Of a stretch of 64,000 nucleotides of DNA, positions 33,397-43,871 are shown in pieces (positions within the stretch are counted from its first letter, which is position 1; each line of letters starts with the position of its first letter). Where the stretch lies: assembly GCF_016808335.1 (NCBI RefSeq), contig NC_053139.1, positions 40,792,464-40,856,463 on the forward strand, written 5' to 3'. This DNA comes from Panicum virgatum (Eukaryota > Streptophyta > Magnoliopsida > Poales > Poaceae). The notes below the pieces were generated by a model that saw only the letters and a program-made list of their open reading frames with translations, was not told the origin of the DNA and ran no database searches. The position numbers were made by a program, and so were the translations under genes.

Positions 33397-36346
33397 ATGG
33401 CATCCCTCGTTCGTCCCCGTCGTTTCCAAACCGAGGCGGAACTGAACGTGGTGCGCCGCCTGCTTGGGTGGAGTCCACAGGAGACTGCCTGGGGAATTCA
33501 AGCAGGCTCGGTTCCCCTCGGCGATCTGCACGCCGGGGAATTTGTGCTGTTTATTTCGCACATTTCCACCGGCGTGGGGCTGCCGATTTCTTCGTTCTTC
33601 CTGCTGCCGCTGGAGGATTTCGGCCTCCAGCTCCAGCATCTCACGCCCCACTCCATCCTTCTAACGTCGATCTTCGTCCACCTATGTGAGATGTTCGTGG
33701 AGGTGCGGCCCTGCGTCATTCTCTTCCGCCACTTCTTCGTCCTGGTGAGGTCCGGGAAGAGCAAGGATGAAGTGGGGGCGTACTACTTCCAGACAAGGAG
33801 CGATCTGCAGACGCCCTACATCCCCGGGCTTACTGGCGGGAAGTGGGAGCATTGGCGCAAGGAGTGGGTGATCGCCACCACCGAAGCCAACGAGCGCCTC
33901 GTCATGCCGACCGAGGGACCCGCCTCCGACCGCCAGTCCTGGAGGGCCAAGCCGTCCCTGCTGTCGGAGTTTGACCCCGTGCTGAGCAGATCAGGACGCT
34001 GGCGGAGAGCGGCCTCACCTCGCTGCACGTGCTCGGGGACTTCCTGAAGCGCCGGATCGCCCCTCTGAAGCAGCGGCCGCGTCCTGCCTGTAGCTTCACC
34101 GGACTCCAAGACTGCAGCAGGACCCACCGCGGGGAGGGCCGCGATCTGACCCAGGAAGGCCTGGAGGTCGTGGTGCGGGCGGTGACGGGGGAGATCTTCG
34201 TCCCGGAGCACCTGATCCTCCCTCAGGGCATCGTTCCCCTCAGCGAGGACTCGAGCCTGAGGGCTGCGGTGCTGGCCACTCTGCCGACCCAAGACGACGG
34301 TGGGCTAGCAGCACGCCAAACTGGGGGCGACCCGGACCGTGGGATCCGGATCCCCGGTGCATCCGAGGAACAGGCCGTGCCGAGCGCCGCAGGGTCTGGC
34401 CCTTCTGCCAAGGGCAAGCAGGCCATGGCTGGTAGCTCCGCCGCGAGCGATCCCAGCCAGGCCCGAAGCAGCTCCGGCGCATCGCCGGAGGAGGCGAGCC
34501 GGCGCAGGTTGCACCGTAGCGACAGGGCCGCTGAGGAGCCCGCCGCAAAGCGTCAGAGGGCCGCTGAGGACGAGGGCTAGGGTAGCTCCCAGGCCCCCGG
34601 CTCATGCGGGACCCCTGGAGTAGCCACGCCGTCACCACCACCGCCGGGAGGTGCCTCTCCCCGGCAGCAGCAGCAGCAACAGCCTCCACCACCACAGCCA
34701 CCACCAGGGCAGCAGCAGCAGCCACGAGGCGCGCCTCCGCCGCTGCCACGGCAGCAGTGGTCGCCCAGCCTCCGTTGGACGCTGGAGACCCGGCGCTTCG
34801 GGGTAAGTATTCTTCCGTTCACTCCCCTTATTCCCGGTGCTTCGCTTTTTGTTGAAGGGTTTCTTCTCTTCATTTGCCAGGGCCTCTCGCCCAGGCAGCT
34901 CTTCCGCCGCCGCTGGCTCGTCAGCGGGGGTCCAGGCGACCGGTGCCTCGGCGGCAACGGCGGAAGTGATGGCGGATGTGGGAACCTCGGGTGCGGCGAC
35001 CTGTGCTAACCCGATGGCGCCCAACGCGGTGGCGGCAGATGCGCCAGTGCCAGGCGCAGCAACGCCCGACGCGGTGGCCCCCGAGGCCCCGGCTACGGTG
35101 ACAGACGCGCCGACACCGGGCTTGGCGACAGCTAGCACAGCGGCAGCGGACGCAGCAGCGGCGAGCACCTCGGTACCCGTGGGCCCTTCGTCTGTGCCAG
35201 ATGTCCCCACCCCCAGCTCCCAACCTACAGCAGAGGAAGAGTTGGAGGTGGTCTCTGGTAGGGGGCTTTTGCAGGGTCCCCCAGAGGAGGATGCGGTTCC
35301 CCTCCCCCGGGTGCTGGTCCGGGTCCGCCGGACGATAGAAGAGGTGACTTCTACCGCCGAGGCAGCATTCCGGCGGGAATGGGCAGCTCTAGAGAGCAAG
35401 CATCAACGCCTCGGCGACTGGCACATCCGCCTAGAGGAGCGCACGAAGGCCAAGGCCTCCCATGCTGCAGCCGCCCAGTCCGAGCTTGAGGCCGACCTTG
35501 AGTCCTACAGGAAAGGGCTCCGGAAGGTGATCGACCGGGAGCTCGCGGCGGCGGGACGGGAGAAAGCCCTGGCACTGCGGGAGGAGGCTATTGCCAAGGA
35601 GGAGGCCAGCCTTGCAGCCCAGCGATCCGAGCTCGAGTCTCGCAGCCAAGGACTTGAGGTCCGCAAGCAGGAGCTCGACAAACTCTCCGAGTCCCTGCAT
35701 CAATGGCGCCAGGAGCTGCAGGAGACCGCCAGCCAGCAGGCTGTTGCCGAGATGGAGCTCGAGGAGGAGAGGAAGTCCCTTGCACGGCGGGAATCCCTCA
35801 CCACCAGCATGGAGCAGGCCCTTGCACGCCAGCCCGAGTGTGCTAAGACTCTGAAGGAGTCATTGGCGCGGAAGGAGGCCTCGCTCCAGGAGAAGACCCG
35901 CCAGCTGGAGGCGGCTCAGGCGGCACTGGATGCCAAGGTGCAGGAGGCGGTCCAGGAGGCAGCCCGGAAGCTGCAGGAGGACCAGCGCATGGGGGCCCAG
36001 CGAATCATCGACTGGGCGAGCGAAGCAAGCTCAGCTCTGGTGCCACTTGGAATGAGTCCAATCCAAGTGGCGGAGGCGCCAGCTTCAATTGCTGAACTCT
36101 GCTTCAGATAGACTACGGCGCCTGGAGCCGATCCTCGCTAGCCACCTTGAAGCCGAGGGCCGTGAGCTGTGCTAGATGGTGGCGGAGTACATTTTGACCT
36201 GCCTCCAGAGCCACGACCCTGCCATCTTGCTAGCCCCCGTCGTCGATGGTCCACTGGCGGAGACGGAGGCCTCCGCTCGGGATAGCGTGTGGGAGGTCGT
36301 CGACTTTGTAGCTGCTTATTTCAAGCGGGAGCCTGCAGATTCCTGA
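33397..36346 (+). pseudogene. Antisense additional ORF of the gypsy element: Transposase_28 domain and long coiled coil
   Basis: Starts at ATG 33397 (MASLVRPRRFQTEAEL). The first domain (LGWSPQETAWGIQ ... SKDEVGAYYFQTR ... GLTGGKWEHWRKEWV) resembles the Pfam 'putative gypsy type transposon' family, whose function is unknown. A one- or two-base deletion near 33985 shifts the frame, and a TAG follows at 34578-34580. A 78-nt intron with good sites (GG/GTAAGT at 34803 to TTTGCCAG at 34880) joins a Gln/Pro-rich stretch to the second part. The second part is Ala/Pro/Thr-rich at first and then, from about 35330 to 36000, a continuous highly charged coiled coil (EEAIAKEEASLAAQRSEL). A further in-frame TAG at 36109 separates the conserved-looking C-terminus, which ends at 36346. 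The spliced form needs additional frame repairs, so this copy is not functional. The protein's role in the element is not established. Confidence 0.78.
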
Positions 36347-37098
36347 GCTGGACCATCACGACAGTAGAACTTTTTTTTTGTGTTATGTAAAAACATTGTA
36401 CTTGTTGAAATTTTAATAGAAGAAATTTCAACTTAGCTGTTTGTCAGTTGCTCTAGTTTGCGGTATGCAGCACCCTGGCGCCCTGGCCCCTAGTAGATAG
36501 GTTCAGTTGTTAGAACCTATCTGCCATCCGAGCTGAGAAGACGCTCCGGACCCCCCTATGAGGTTGAACAAGTGTTCTTGGCCACAGGTGTAGCACAGAT
36601 TGTAAGTCAAACGAGCAACTTATTCCCTGAATAGCAGAAAAAACTACAGAGAGGAAAATCAAATTCGCTGGGATCCTAGGGGTCCGGACCCCTCTCCCAG
36701 CAGCAAGGGGGTTCGGATCTGTACGGCAGTCCGGCAACTCAATACAGATCTTAGTTGTAGCGATAAGAGTGGAAGTCTGCGCGGGGGTTAGGAAGGGAAA
36801 AGCTCGAGAATCGAAATGCGAAATAAAATTTTGACACAAAGACAGAACTGGGAGCAAATGTTTCCTTTGCAACTTTATATACATGGCTTGTGCGATGGAT
36901 GCCAGAGGCCGGGTTTATGAGGGCGGACCTCTACCGCTCTGGGCCGCGCATTAATGCTAGCCTATGGTGCGATGGATGCCAGAGACCGGGTTTACGAGGA
37001 CGGACCCCCACCGCTCTGGACCGCACGCTGATCCTATCTTATTACAAAGGAAAAATTCATTTCCTGTTCTGTCTAAGCGTAAAACTTACACAGATGCT
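36347..37098. repeat. Non-coding gypsy segment with two 77-bp tandem repeats
   Basis: Lies between the converging ends of pol (minus) and the antisense ORF (plus), where an intact element would encode the integrase core. Tandem units at 36890-36966 and 36967-37043 share GTGCGATGGATGCCAGAG and the GCTCTGG-CCGC block. Several GTCCGGACCC motifs occur at 36545-36700. Confidence 0.7.
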
Positions 37099-38429
37099 CT
37101 ATATAACATTGGCGCCACGGCGGTAGAGATCCCCTTCTATCAACGCATAGCGTTTAGCCAATCGTACTATGCGCTCAGCGGACGCATCGTCATCAGGAAG
37201 GATATTGTCTTTCAGGTAGTCCCGGATCTCGGAGATCCATGCATCGGGACCTCCCTGAGCAGGTGGGAGTGGCTCCATGAGGTCTCTAGGGTTCTCAACA
37301 GCGCACACAACCCTGGGCGGGCACCACAGATGGAATGCCGCCGGGACCGCTAGCTTCGAGGTGCTAGCTTGATCCACATCACCCAGTTCGGCAGGCTGGG
37401 CGGTAGATTTCAGCAACCGTCTTTCAAAGACGCCCTCGGGCACAGGTGCCCAGGTAGAAGCTCTCGCGGAGAGATCATCTGCTGCTGAGTTGAATTCGCG
37501 AGGGACATGTTGCAGTTCCAGGGCGTCGAAGTCCTTCTCGAGCTTCCTCACGTGAATGAGGTATGCCGCGAGCTGGGGATTGTTGCAGCTGCAATTCCCT
37601 CGGACCTGCTTGATGATCAACTGAGAATCTCCCTTCACCAGGAGCTACCGGACCACCAGAGACAGGGCTTGTGTCAGGCCAAAGATCAAAGCTTCGTACT
37701 CTACCATGTTATTGGTGGCCTTGAACTTAAGGTGCACCATGTACTTCAGCTGATCTCCGTTTGGGTCGATGAGGACCACACCAGCTCCAGCCCACTGCTT
37801 GCGGATGGACCCGTCGAAGAAGAGTGTCTAGTGGGGCTCGGTGAATATTGGTGTCCTGACTTCCGGCTCCGGGGGTCCGGCGTTACGGTCCGGACCCCCA
37901 GAATTGCTTGAGGAAGGGGTCCATTCTGCTATGAAATCAGCCAGGATTTGGCTTTTGACTACATGGCGGGGCTGGAAGTCCAGCTGGAACTAAGTCAACT
38001 CTGCTGCCCACTTGGTGATGTTGCCCGTGGCGTTGGAGTTGTGCAGGATCGCTCTCAGCGGATAAGAGGTCATTACGACAACTCTGTGTGCCTGAAAATA
38101 GTGGCGCAGTTTCTTGGACGCAATAAGTATGGCATAGATAAACTTATGCGTCTCAAGATTCCTGGCCTTTGCCTCGTGGAGGACTTCGCTGACATAGTAA
38201 ACTGGTTTCTGAATGGTCCGGACCCTGGCCACCGGGTCCGGCTCGCCCTTGTCCACCACGTCAGGTCCTTGGGCCCACAGCGGTTCTGGGTTCCCACTGG
38301 GTCGAGGCTCCTCCGGACCCCCTTGTCCGGGGTCCGGACCATCAGACAGAGGAGTGGCTGCCAGACCCCCATGTCCGTGGTCCGGCTCACCATCCTCGGC
38401 CGGGGGACCCTGGTGTCCCCCTGGCGAGC
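37099..38429 (-). pseudogene. Gypsy RNase H and start of the integrase
   Basis: RNase H fragments in order: PVYYVSEVLHEAKARN, RHYFQAHRVVVMTSYPLRAIL, LFFDGSIRKQWAGAGVVL, NNMVEYEALIFGL and GDSQLIIKQVRG. Then comes the linker to the integrase with DALELQHVPREFNSAADDLSARAS. The frame ends right after YALIEGDLYRRG, which in relatives leads into the integrase HHCC finger. In-frame stops occur at about 37830 and 37650. A 60-residue Gly/Pro/Asp-rich insert lies between RT and RNase H (about 38210-38440). Confidence 0.85.
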
Positions 38430-39516
38430 TTACTCCGTCCTCTCGGCCACCAGAACCATGCTGACCGCCTCTGCAGACGCAGCAAGATACAAAAACAATG
38501 TCTCACTTAGCTCTGGAGCCACCAACACTAGCAGTGAGGTGAGGTGCTGCTTCAGTTCCTGGAAGGCTTGTTCAGCCTCTTCAGTCCAAGAGAATGGACC
38601 GGACCTCCTCAATAGCTTGAAGAAGGGGAGGGCCCTCTCAGCCAGCCTCAAAATGAAGCGGCTAAGAGCTGCCAGGGATCCAGTAATCTTCTAGACATCC
38701 TTGATGCGGCCAGGAGGCCTCATCGCCTCGATCGCCTTGATCTTGGCTGGGTTTGCCTCGATGCCTCGATGTGAGACCAGGAAACCCAACAGCTTCCCTG
38801 CCGAGATGCCGAAAACGCACATCTCAGGATTCAGCTTCGTGCGCGTGGCGCGCAGTCGGTCGAAGACGAGGGACAGGTCCTCAACTAGTGTTGACCCTAC
38901 CTTAGTCTTGACTACAATGTCATCGACATATACCTCAACTATATCTCTAATTAAGTTACAGAAAGTTTTGTTCATAGCTCTCACAAATGTGGGTAAGGCA
39001 TTCCGCAGACCATATGGCATAACAATGTAGCAATAAAGTCCATCCACTGTTACAAAAGTAGTATGTTTCCTATCCTCTCTAGATATCTGAATCTGGTGGA
39101 AACCAGAGTATGCATCTAGGAAAGACAAAAGGTCACACCCGGAGGTGGAGTCCACAATCTGATCGATACGTAGAAGAGGATAGGGGTCTCTCGGACATGC
39201 CTTGTTGAGGCTGGTGTAGACGATGCACATCCGAAGCTTCCCGTTGGCCTTTGGGACGACGACCGGGTTGGCCAACCACTCGGGGTGGTGGACCTCCTCG
39301 ATGAAGCCAGCGTGTAGCAGCTTGCGGACTTCTTCACAGATGAAGTTCTGCCGCTCCACGGACTGCTTCCGAGGTTTCTGGCGTACCGGCGTGGCGTCGG
39401 GGTAGATCCTCAGATGGTGCTCGATCACTTCCCTAGGGATCCCGGGCATCTGTGACGGTTCCCAGGCGAACACGTCCACATTTGCCCGGAGGAAAGTGAT
39501 GAGCGTGTCTTCCTAT
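38430..39516 (-). pseudogene. Gypsy reverse transcriptase
   Basis: Clear RT motifs on the minus strand: VFAWEPSQMPGIP, HPEWLANPVVVPKANGKLRMC, YPLLRIDQIVD, LSFLDAYSGFHQI, VMPYGLRNALPTF and the catalytic YVDDIVVKT, then RGIEANPAKIKAI. A stop follows at 38691, after GRIKDV, where relatives have Gln. The thumb/connection (RFILRLAERALPFFKLLRR) runs on in the same frame to 38430. Two stops separate it from the protease. Confidence 0.9.
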
Positions 39517-40604
39517 TTCTACTCCAGGTTTCCCGCGATGCGGGTGGTCCTGGAGGAGTCCGCTCCGATCTGCACGGTCTTCACGGGAACATTGTCCGGG
39601 TCGGACGGTTGAACCTTATGTGCCCTGGCAGGCACCTTGGCTCTCGAGGTGGATGGGTCCTCGGAACGTGCAGCCTCTGCCGCTAGAGCATGCAGTTTCT
39701 CAACTGCAGTGACTGCAGCGGTGCGGTCACCCCGCACGGTGAGGACACTGGCAGGGGAAGGCATCTTCAGGACCAAATACCCGTAATGGGCAATGACCAT
39801 GAAGCGGTAGAGAGCCGGCCTGCCAATGATGGCATTGAACGGCAGGTTCACCTCCGCAACATCGAACTGGACGCTCTCTGTGCGGAAGTTCTCCTCGGTC
39901 CCGAACGTGACCAGCAGAGTGATGCTCCCCAGAGGGAACACCGGATGTGGGCCCACTCCGGAGAATGGGCGAGAAGGAGTCAGCTTGGACTCCAGGATCT
40001 GTAGCTGCTTGAACGTTGCATAGCTGATGACGTTGAGGCAAGCCCCACCGTCAATCAGCACGTGATAGAACCTGATGTTGGCTATGACAGGGGCGATGAC
40101 TAGAGGTAGTACACCAGCCCCGGCCATGTTCTCCGGGCAGTCAGATGGCCCGAAGGAGATGGTGGTGTTCCTCCACCTGTGGTGCGGTGCCGCCTTCGGG
40201 ACCCCCGGCTTCGCCGAAAGGAACTCTCGGCGAAGGGTCTTCACGTCCCGCCGGGAGACAAGCTCCCAATTTCCGCCGTACATTACGTACAGCTTCTTGC
40301 AGCGCTCCTCGTTGTCAGAGTCGGAGTTGTCGTGGCTGTAGACGCCCTTAAGCTCCCGAGCGGGGGATTGGTACCCCAGCTCCTTCTCCCCGGCAGCGGC
40401 CTCACTGTCGGAGTCTTTCTCCTTGCCAGACCGCTGGCGAGGAGGGGGTGAGCCGTCCTTGGAGACCTGCTCACGCCGCCCACTGACCCGCTTCGCGAGT
40501 TTCTGGATCTCGCGGCAATCAGCGGCGCTGTGGCGAGCGGTGGGATGAATTGGGCATGAACCTCCGTTGGCACCTTGCGGGCGAGGACGCTTTCCATGCG
40601 CATT
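39517..40604 (-). pseudogene. Gypsy aspartic protease region
   Basis: The ORF 40283-39519 carries the protease: VLIDGGACLNVISYATF (a D-G-G active site as in Tat elements), FNAIIGRPALYRFM (the flap and second part), then a variable linker. The stretch 40284-40604 between gag and protease is broken into several frames and contains no recognisable CCHC knuckle. Confidence 0.82.
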
Positions 40605-41873
40605 CTAGCCCCCAGCCGCTGCTGCAGCGACCGGACCGTCGGCTTGTGGCTCCCCGCGACCCTGGTTCTTGTTCTTCTTTTTCTTGCGACCGCCCTGGAC
40701 GGTAGCTCCGGAGCCACCAGCCTTGGCGTCTCCGTCTTGGGGGGCTGAGTGCCATGCGCGGCCCTCAGCGGCCCTGGCACACTTGTCAGCCATGGAGAAA
40801 AGCGTGGTAACGCTTTTCACCTCGTGCGTCGCCAGTTTCTCGAGCATCTTCTCATCACGTACCCCATGACGGAAAGCAGTAATGATAGATGCGTCAGAGA
40901 TATAAGGAATGGTACCCCGTACCTTGGTGAAGAGCGAGATGAATGCCCGGAGTGTCTCTCCGGGTTTCTGCCTCACGGCGTGGAGGTGAGCCTCCACACC
41001 ATGCTGCTGGTACGCACTGGCGAAGTTCGCAGTGAACCTTGCACAGAGCTCCTCCCAGGTTTGAATCGTCCCAGGAGTGAGGTTCATGAGCCAAGTACGG
41101 GCTGGCCCCGTCAAGGCTACATGAAAGTAGCTCGCCATGACAGCGACGTTACCACCAGCTGCTGTGATGGAAGTAACGTACACCTGCAGGAATTCTGATG
41201 GATTAGTGGTACTGTCGTACTTCTCCGGCTGGTGCGGGCGGAAATTGGACGGACATGCCACCGCGCGGAGGTGATCCGCCAGCGCAGCGCAACCTAGCCC
41301 AGCCACCGGGGTGCCCGCCTGTATCCGGGCGTTTCCCAGAGTCTTGAGTGCTGCTACATCCAAGTCGGCGTTGAGGTTGCGGCCCTCGATGTTGAGGCGG
41401 CGTTCTCGCGCTCTTTCCACGGAAATGCGGGCGTCCTCACCCGCACGCCTACGGTTGAGCTCCGCCCGTAGGTCTTCTGTTCGCGCACCCCTCACCGTGG
41501 GGGAGCGCACGAAAGCCGACGCACCGCCCTGGCGCTGGTGGTAGGGTACCACCGCATTGCCAGGCGGAGGTTGTTGCCCAGTCCTTGCAGAACTGGGGGA
41601 GGCCTGAGCCAGATGGAGGAGATGGTCAACGTCGTCCCGCCACTGCCTCAGGGCGTCTGGCGAGACTGCAGCAGCCGGAGGGTTGCAAAGCAACTCCCTA
41701 GCTGCTGCCAGCGCTCCGCCGCTGGCAGCTTGTGAGGGGCCCCTTGACGGGCGCCGTCTCTCGCTGACGTGCAGCGCGCGCCGCTGCCGACAAAGGCTGC
41801 TCCACGGGCACGGTTGCCCCTGGAGCAGTAAGGCGAGAGCCGCGTGGCGCGGATGACGCCACCCCTCCGTCAT
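40605..41873 (-). pseudogene. Gypsy gag
   Basis: A 422-codon ORF with the Retrotrans_gag core: FRPHQPEKYDSTTNPSEFLQVY, WLMNLTPGTIQTWEELCARF and ETLRAFISLFTKVRGTIP. The C-terminus is Lys-rich (GGRKKKKNKNQGRG). The N-terminal part has DDVDHLLHLA and ELNRRRAGEDARISVERAR segments found in Tat gag proteins. The open frame starts inside the polyprotein leader, and the true first ATG cannot be fixed. Confidence 0.85.
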
Positions 41874-41973
41874 CTACACGTCGTCGTCGTGGTGGGAGTG
41901 CTCAACAACCCGAACCATGGAGATGAGCAAGAGATGAGCAAGAGATGAGCTAAAACTAGCTAAATCTCCCCTA

Positions 41974-41985
41974 CCTGGCGCGCCA
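41974..41985 (-). other. Gypsy primer-binding site
   Basis: TGGCGCGCCAGG on the minus strand, two bases inside the LTR edge at 41988. It lies where the tRNA primer anneals in Ty3/gypsy elements. The tRNA identity was not assigned. Confidence 0.6.
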
Positions 41986-41987
41986 AA

Positions 41988-43088
41988 TGTCGTGGTGTGC
42001 AAACCCACAGCCGGGTGGCGTAGTGCACCCGCCTAAACCCAGAGGGTGAGTACACCCGCCTAAACCCAGAGGGTGAGTACTCGAGGGTTAGCTAGGATTA
42101 GTCCAATCTAGATGCAAGAACACGATGAACACAGTAGATTTAGAGTGGTTCAGGCCGCCGGAGCGTAATACCCTACTTCCACTGTGTGTTGTATTGCTTG
42201 TGCTCTCAAGAGGTTGAGAACGGGATTGTTCGGAGTGAATCCGAGCCTGTGTTGTGTCTGGCTTTCCTTGGCCTTAGAGACTGTCGAGAGAGTCTGGAAT
42301 GTGCAGCGAGCGCCTCCCTTTTATATCTCAAGGGAGGCACGTACACGGCTGTTGAGTCCCCGACAGGTGGGCCCAACAATGTTGTATTTAATACGAATGG
42401 CCTAGCGCTATTATGGTGCTACGCCTGGGAAAGATCTTATTCCGGGATTTCCTTGCCTTGCCCGTGGGAATCTTCCATCCGGCATAGCCATGCCCTGTCT
42501 TGTTGAAACGGCACCAGGGCATAGCTTGCGGCGTAGCTTGCCGTAGCCTGCCGCGTAGCTGAACGGGCCGTGTAGCTTGCGGCGTAGGCGGTATGATGAA
42601 AGGGTGCCGTGCCGTCGTATCCATTTAATACGGCAGACGGACTCTGCGCGGATGCGGCGCATGCGGCTGCACTGTGTACCTCGGTAATATGCGGTCTACA
42701 GTGAGGCCTGACAAAAGCTGCCCCGCGCGCCGCCGCGGCAGAGCACGCCTCAACTACCCGCATTGAATGTGGTGGGTGGGCGAGTCTTCCAATGGAAGAC
42801 TCGCGCCCGCGCCTGCGCCTGCGGGACACGTGGCGCCCCCGGACCCCGCCCCGGCAGTATATTGGTTCTACGCGCGTGGGAGGTCCGGACGGACCCGAGG
42901 AGGTCCTGGACCCATATGGGGGGTCCGAGCCCTCGACTGTTGGCGTGGAGCTTCCCTTCCTCAGGGACACGTGGCATCACCGGACCCGTTCTCAGAGCGG
43001 GGAACGGGTCCGGGGCCGTTGGCCTGGTGAGGTAAGAGCCGTACCCCTGTCGAGTAGGAGTGGGTATCCCTGCTACGGGGTACCGACA
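41988..43088 (-). repeat. Gypsy 5' LTR (1.1 kb)
   Basis: On the minus strand it starts TGTCGGTACCCCGTAGCAGG and ends CACCACGACA. A TATAAAA box lies at 42319-42325 (minus). It contains two 31-bp direct repeats around 42027-42085 (CCGCCTAAACCCAGAGGGTG) and several GTCCGGAC motifs. No second copy of this LTR is in the window. Confidence 0.85.
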
Positions 43089-43093
43089 AATCC

Positions 43094-43871
43094 TGTAGCA
43101 GGCCACCTCAGCGTGCCAGCGTGGCCAGGCCATGAGAAAAGAGCCGCTGCCCCTTATAGAGAAAAACCCTGCCGCTCACTGTCCAAGTGGGTCCCACTTG
43201 TCAGATCATTTTCCCACCTCTACAAGGTTAAATTTCTCCCTTCGTCACTCCCATCGGCCGTCACCCCTACCACTGCGCCCCAGCTTTCCCGACCCGAGCC
43301 ATGGGGCTCCGCCAACCACTGGCCGCCGCCACCCACACTGCCGCCATGCTGCGTCTCCCGCCGAGCCACCGCCCCCAACGCGACCGTGCCTCCCACCGCC
43401 TGCTGCTCGCGGACCGTGGCCTCTGCTGCGGTGATGGCTGCTATGCACGCGCTTCCCGCCGGCGCCGTGTGCGGGCACGTCGCAAGCGGCCACAGCAAGC
43501 TCGGCGGCCGGTGTGCCTCTTGGAGCTCACTGTTCTCGAATCCAGATTCCCCTCTTCAGATTGAAAGGGCAAACAATGGTTCTGCGGCGGGCGGTGGCAG
43601 AGTGCCCCAAGAAGGTTGCGGGCCTGGTGGACCTGGTGAACCTCCTTTAGTGGTCGGCGGAGCGTGTGGAGATCGCCGGTCCTCCACCGAGGACGCCTGA
43701 CGGCCATCGGCCCTCCGTCCCTTGCTTCAGCGAATGTGTTGGAGGTGAGAGAAGGAGCTGACGGGTGAGACCCCCTTGGTAGTGAGCGGTAGGGTATTTT
43801 TGCTGTAAGGGGCAGCGGGTTCTTTTCCCATAGTCTGGTCATGCTGGCACGCTGAGGTGGCCTGCCATGGG
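43094..43871. mobile_element. MULE-like element with about 110-bp terminal inverted repeats
   Basis: The left end (43094-43204) is the imperfect reverse complement of the right end (43758-43871). Both begin near GGCAGGCCACCTCAGCGTGCCAGC and run on through CGCTGCCCCTTA, ACCGCTCACT and a TCAG near the inner edge. The interior (about 0.55 kb) is GC-rich with no transposase, like a Pack-MULE carrying captured host sequence. A 9-bp target duplication could not be confirmed because the gypsy LTR ends 5 bp to the left. Confidence 0.7.

Larger units (their letters stand above)
33040..43088 (-). mobile_element. Tat-lineage Ty3/gypsy retrotransposon, truncated, with antisense ORF
   Basis: On the minus strand, from right to left: LTR (43088-41988), a primer-binding site next to it, gag, protease (DGG active site), RT, RNase H and the first residues of the integrase zinc-binding region. 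Then come a 0.75-kb non-coding stretch and a long ORF of opposite polarity (33397-36346). This architecture, with an extra antisense ORF after pol, is known in grass Tat elements such as Grande and relatives. The integrase core and the left LTR are missing, and the coding regions contain many stops. It therefore depends on other elements or is dead. The left boundary is inferred from the sharp GC change at about 33040. Confidence 0.85.
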
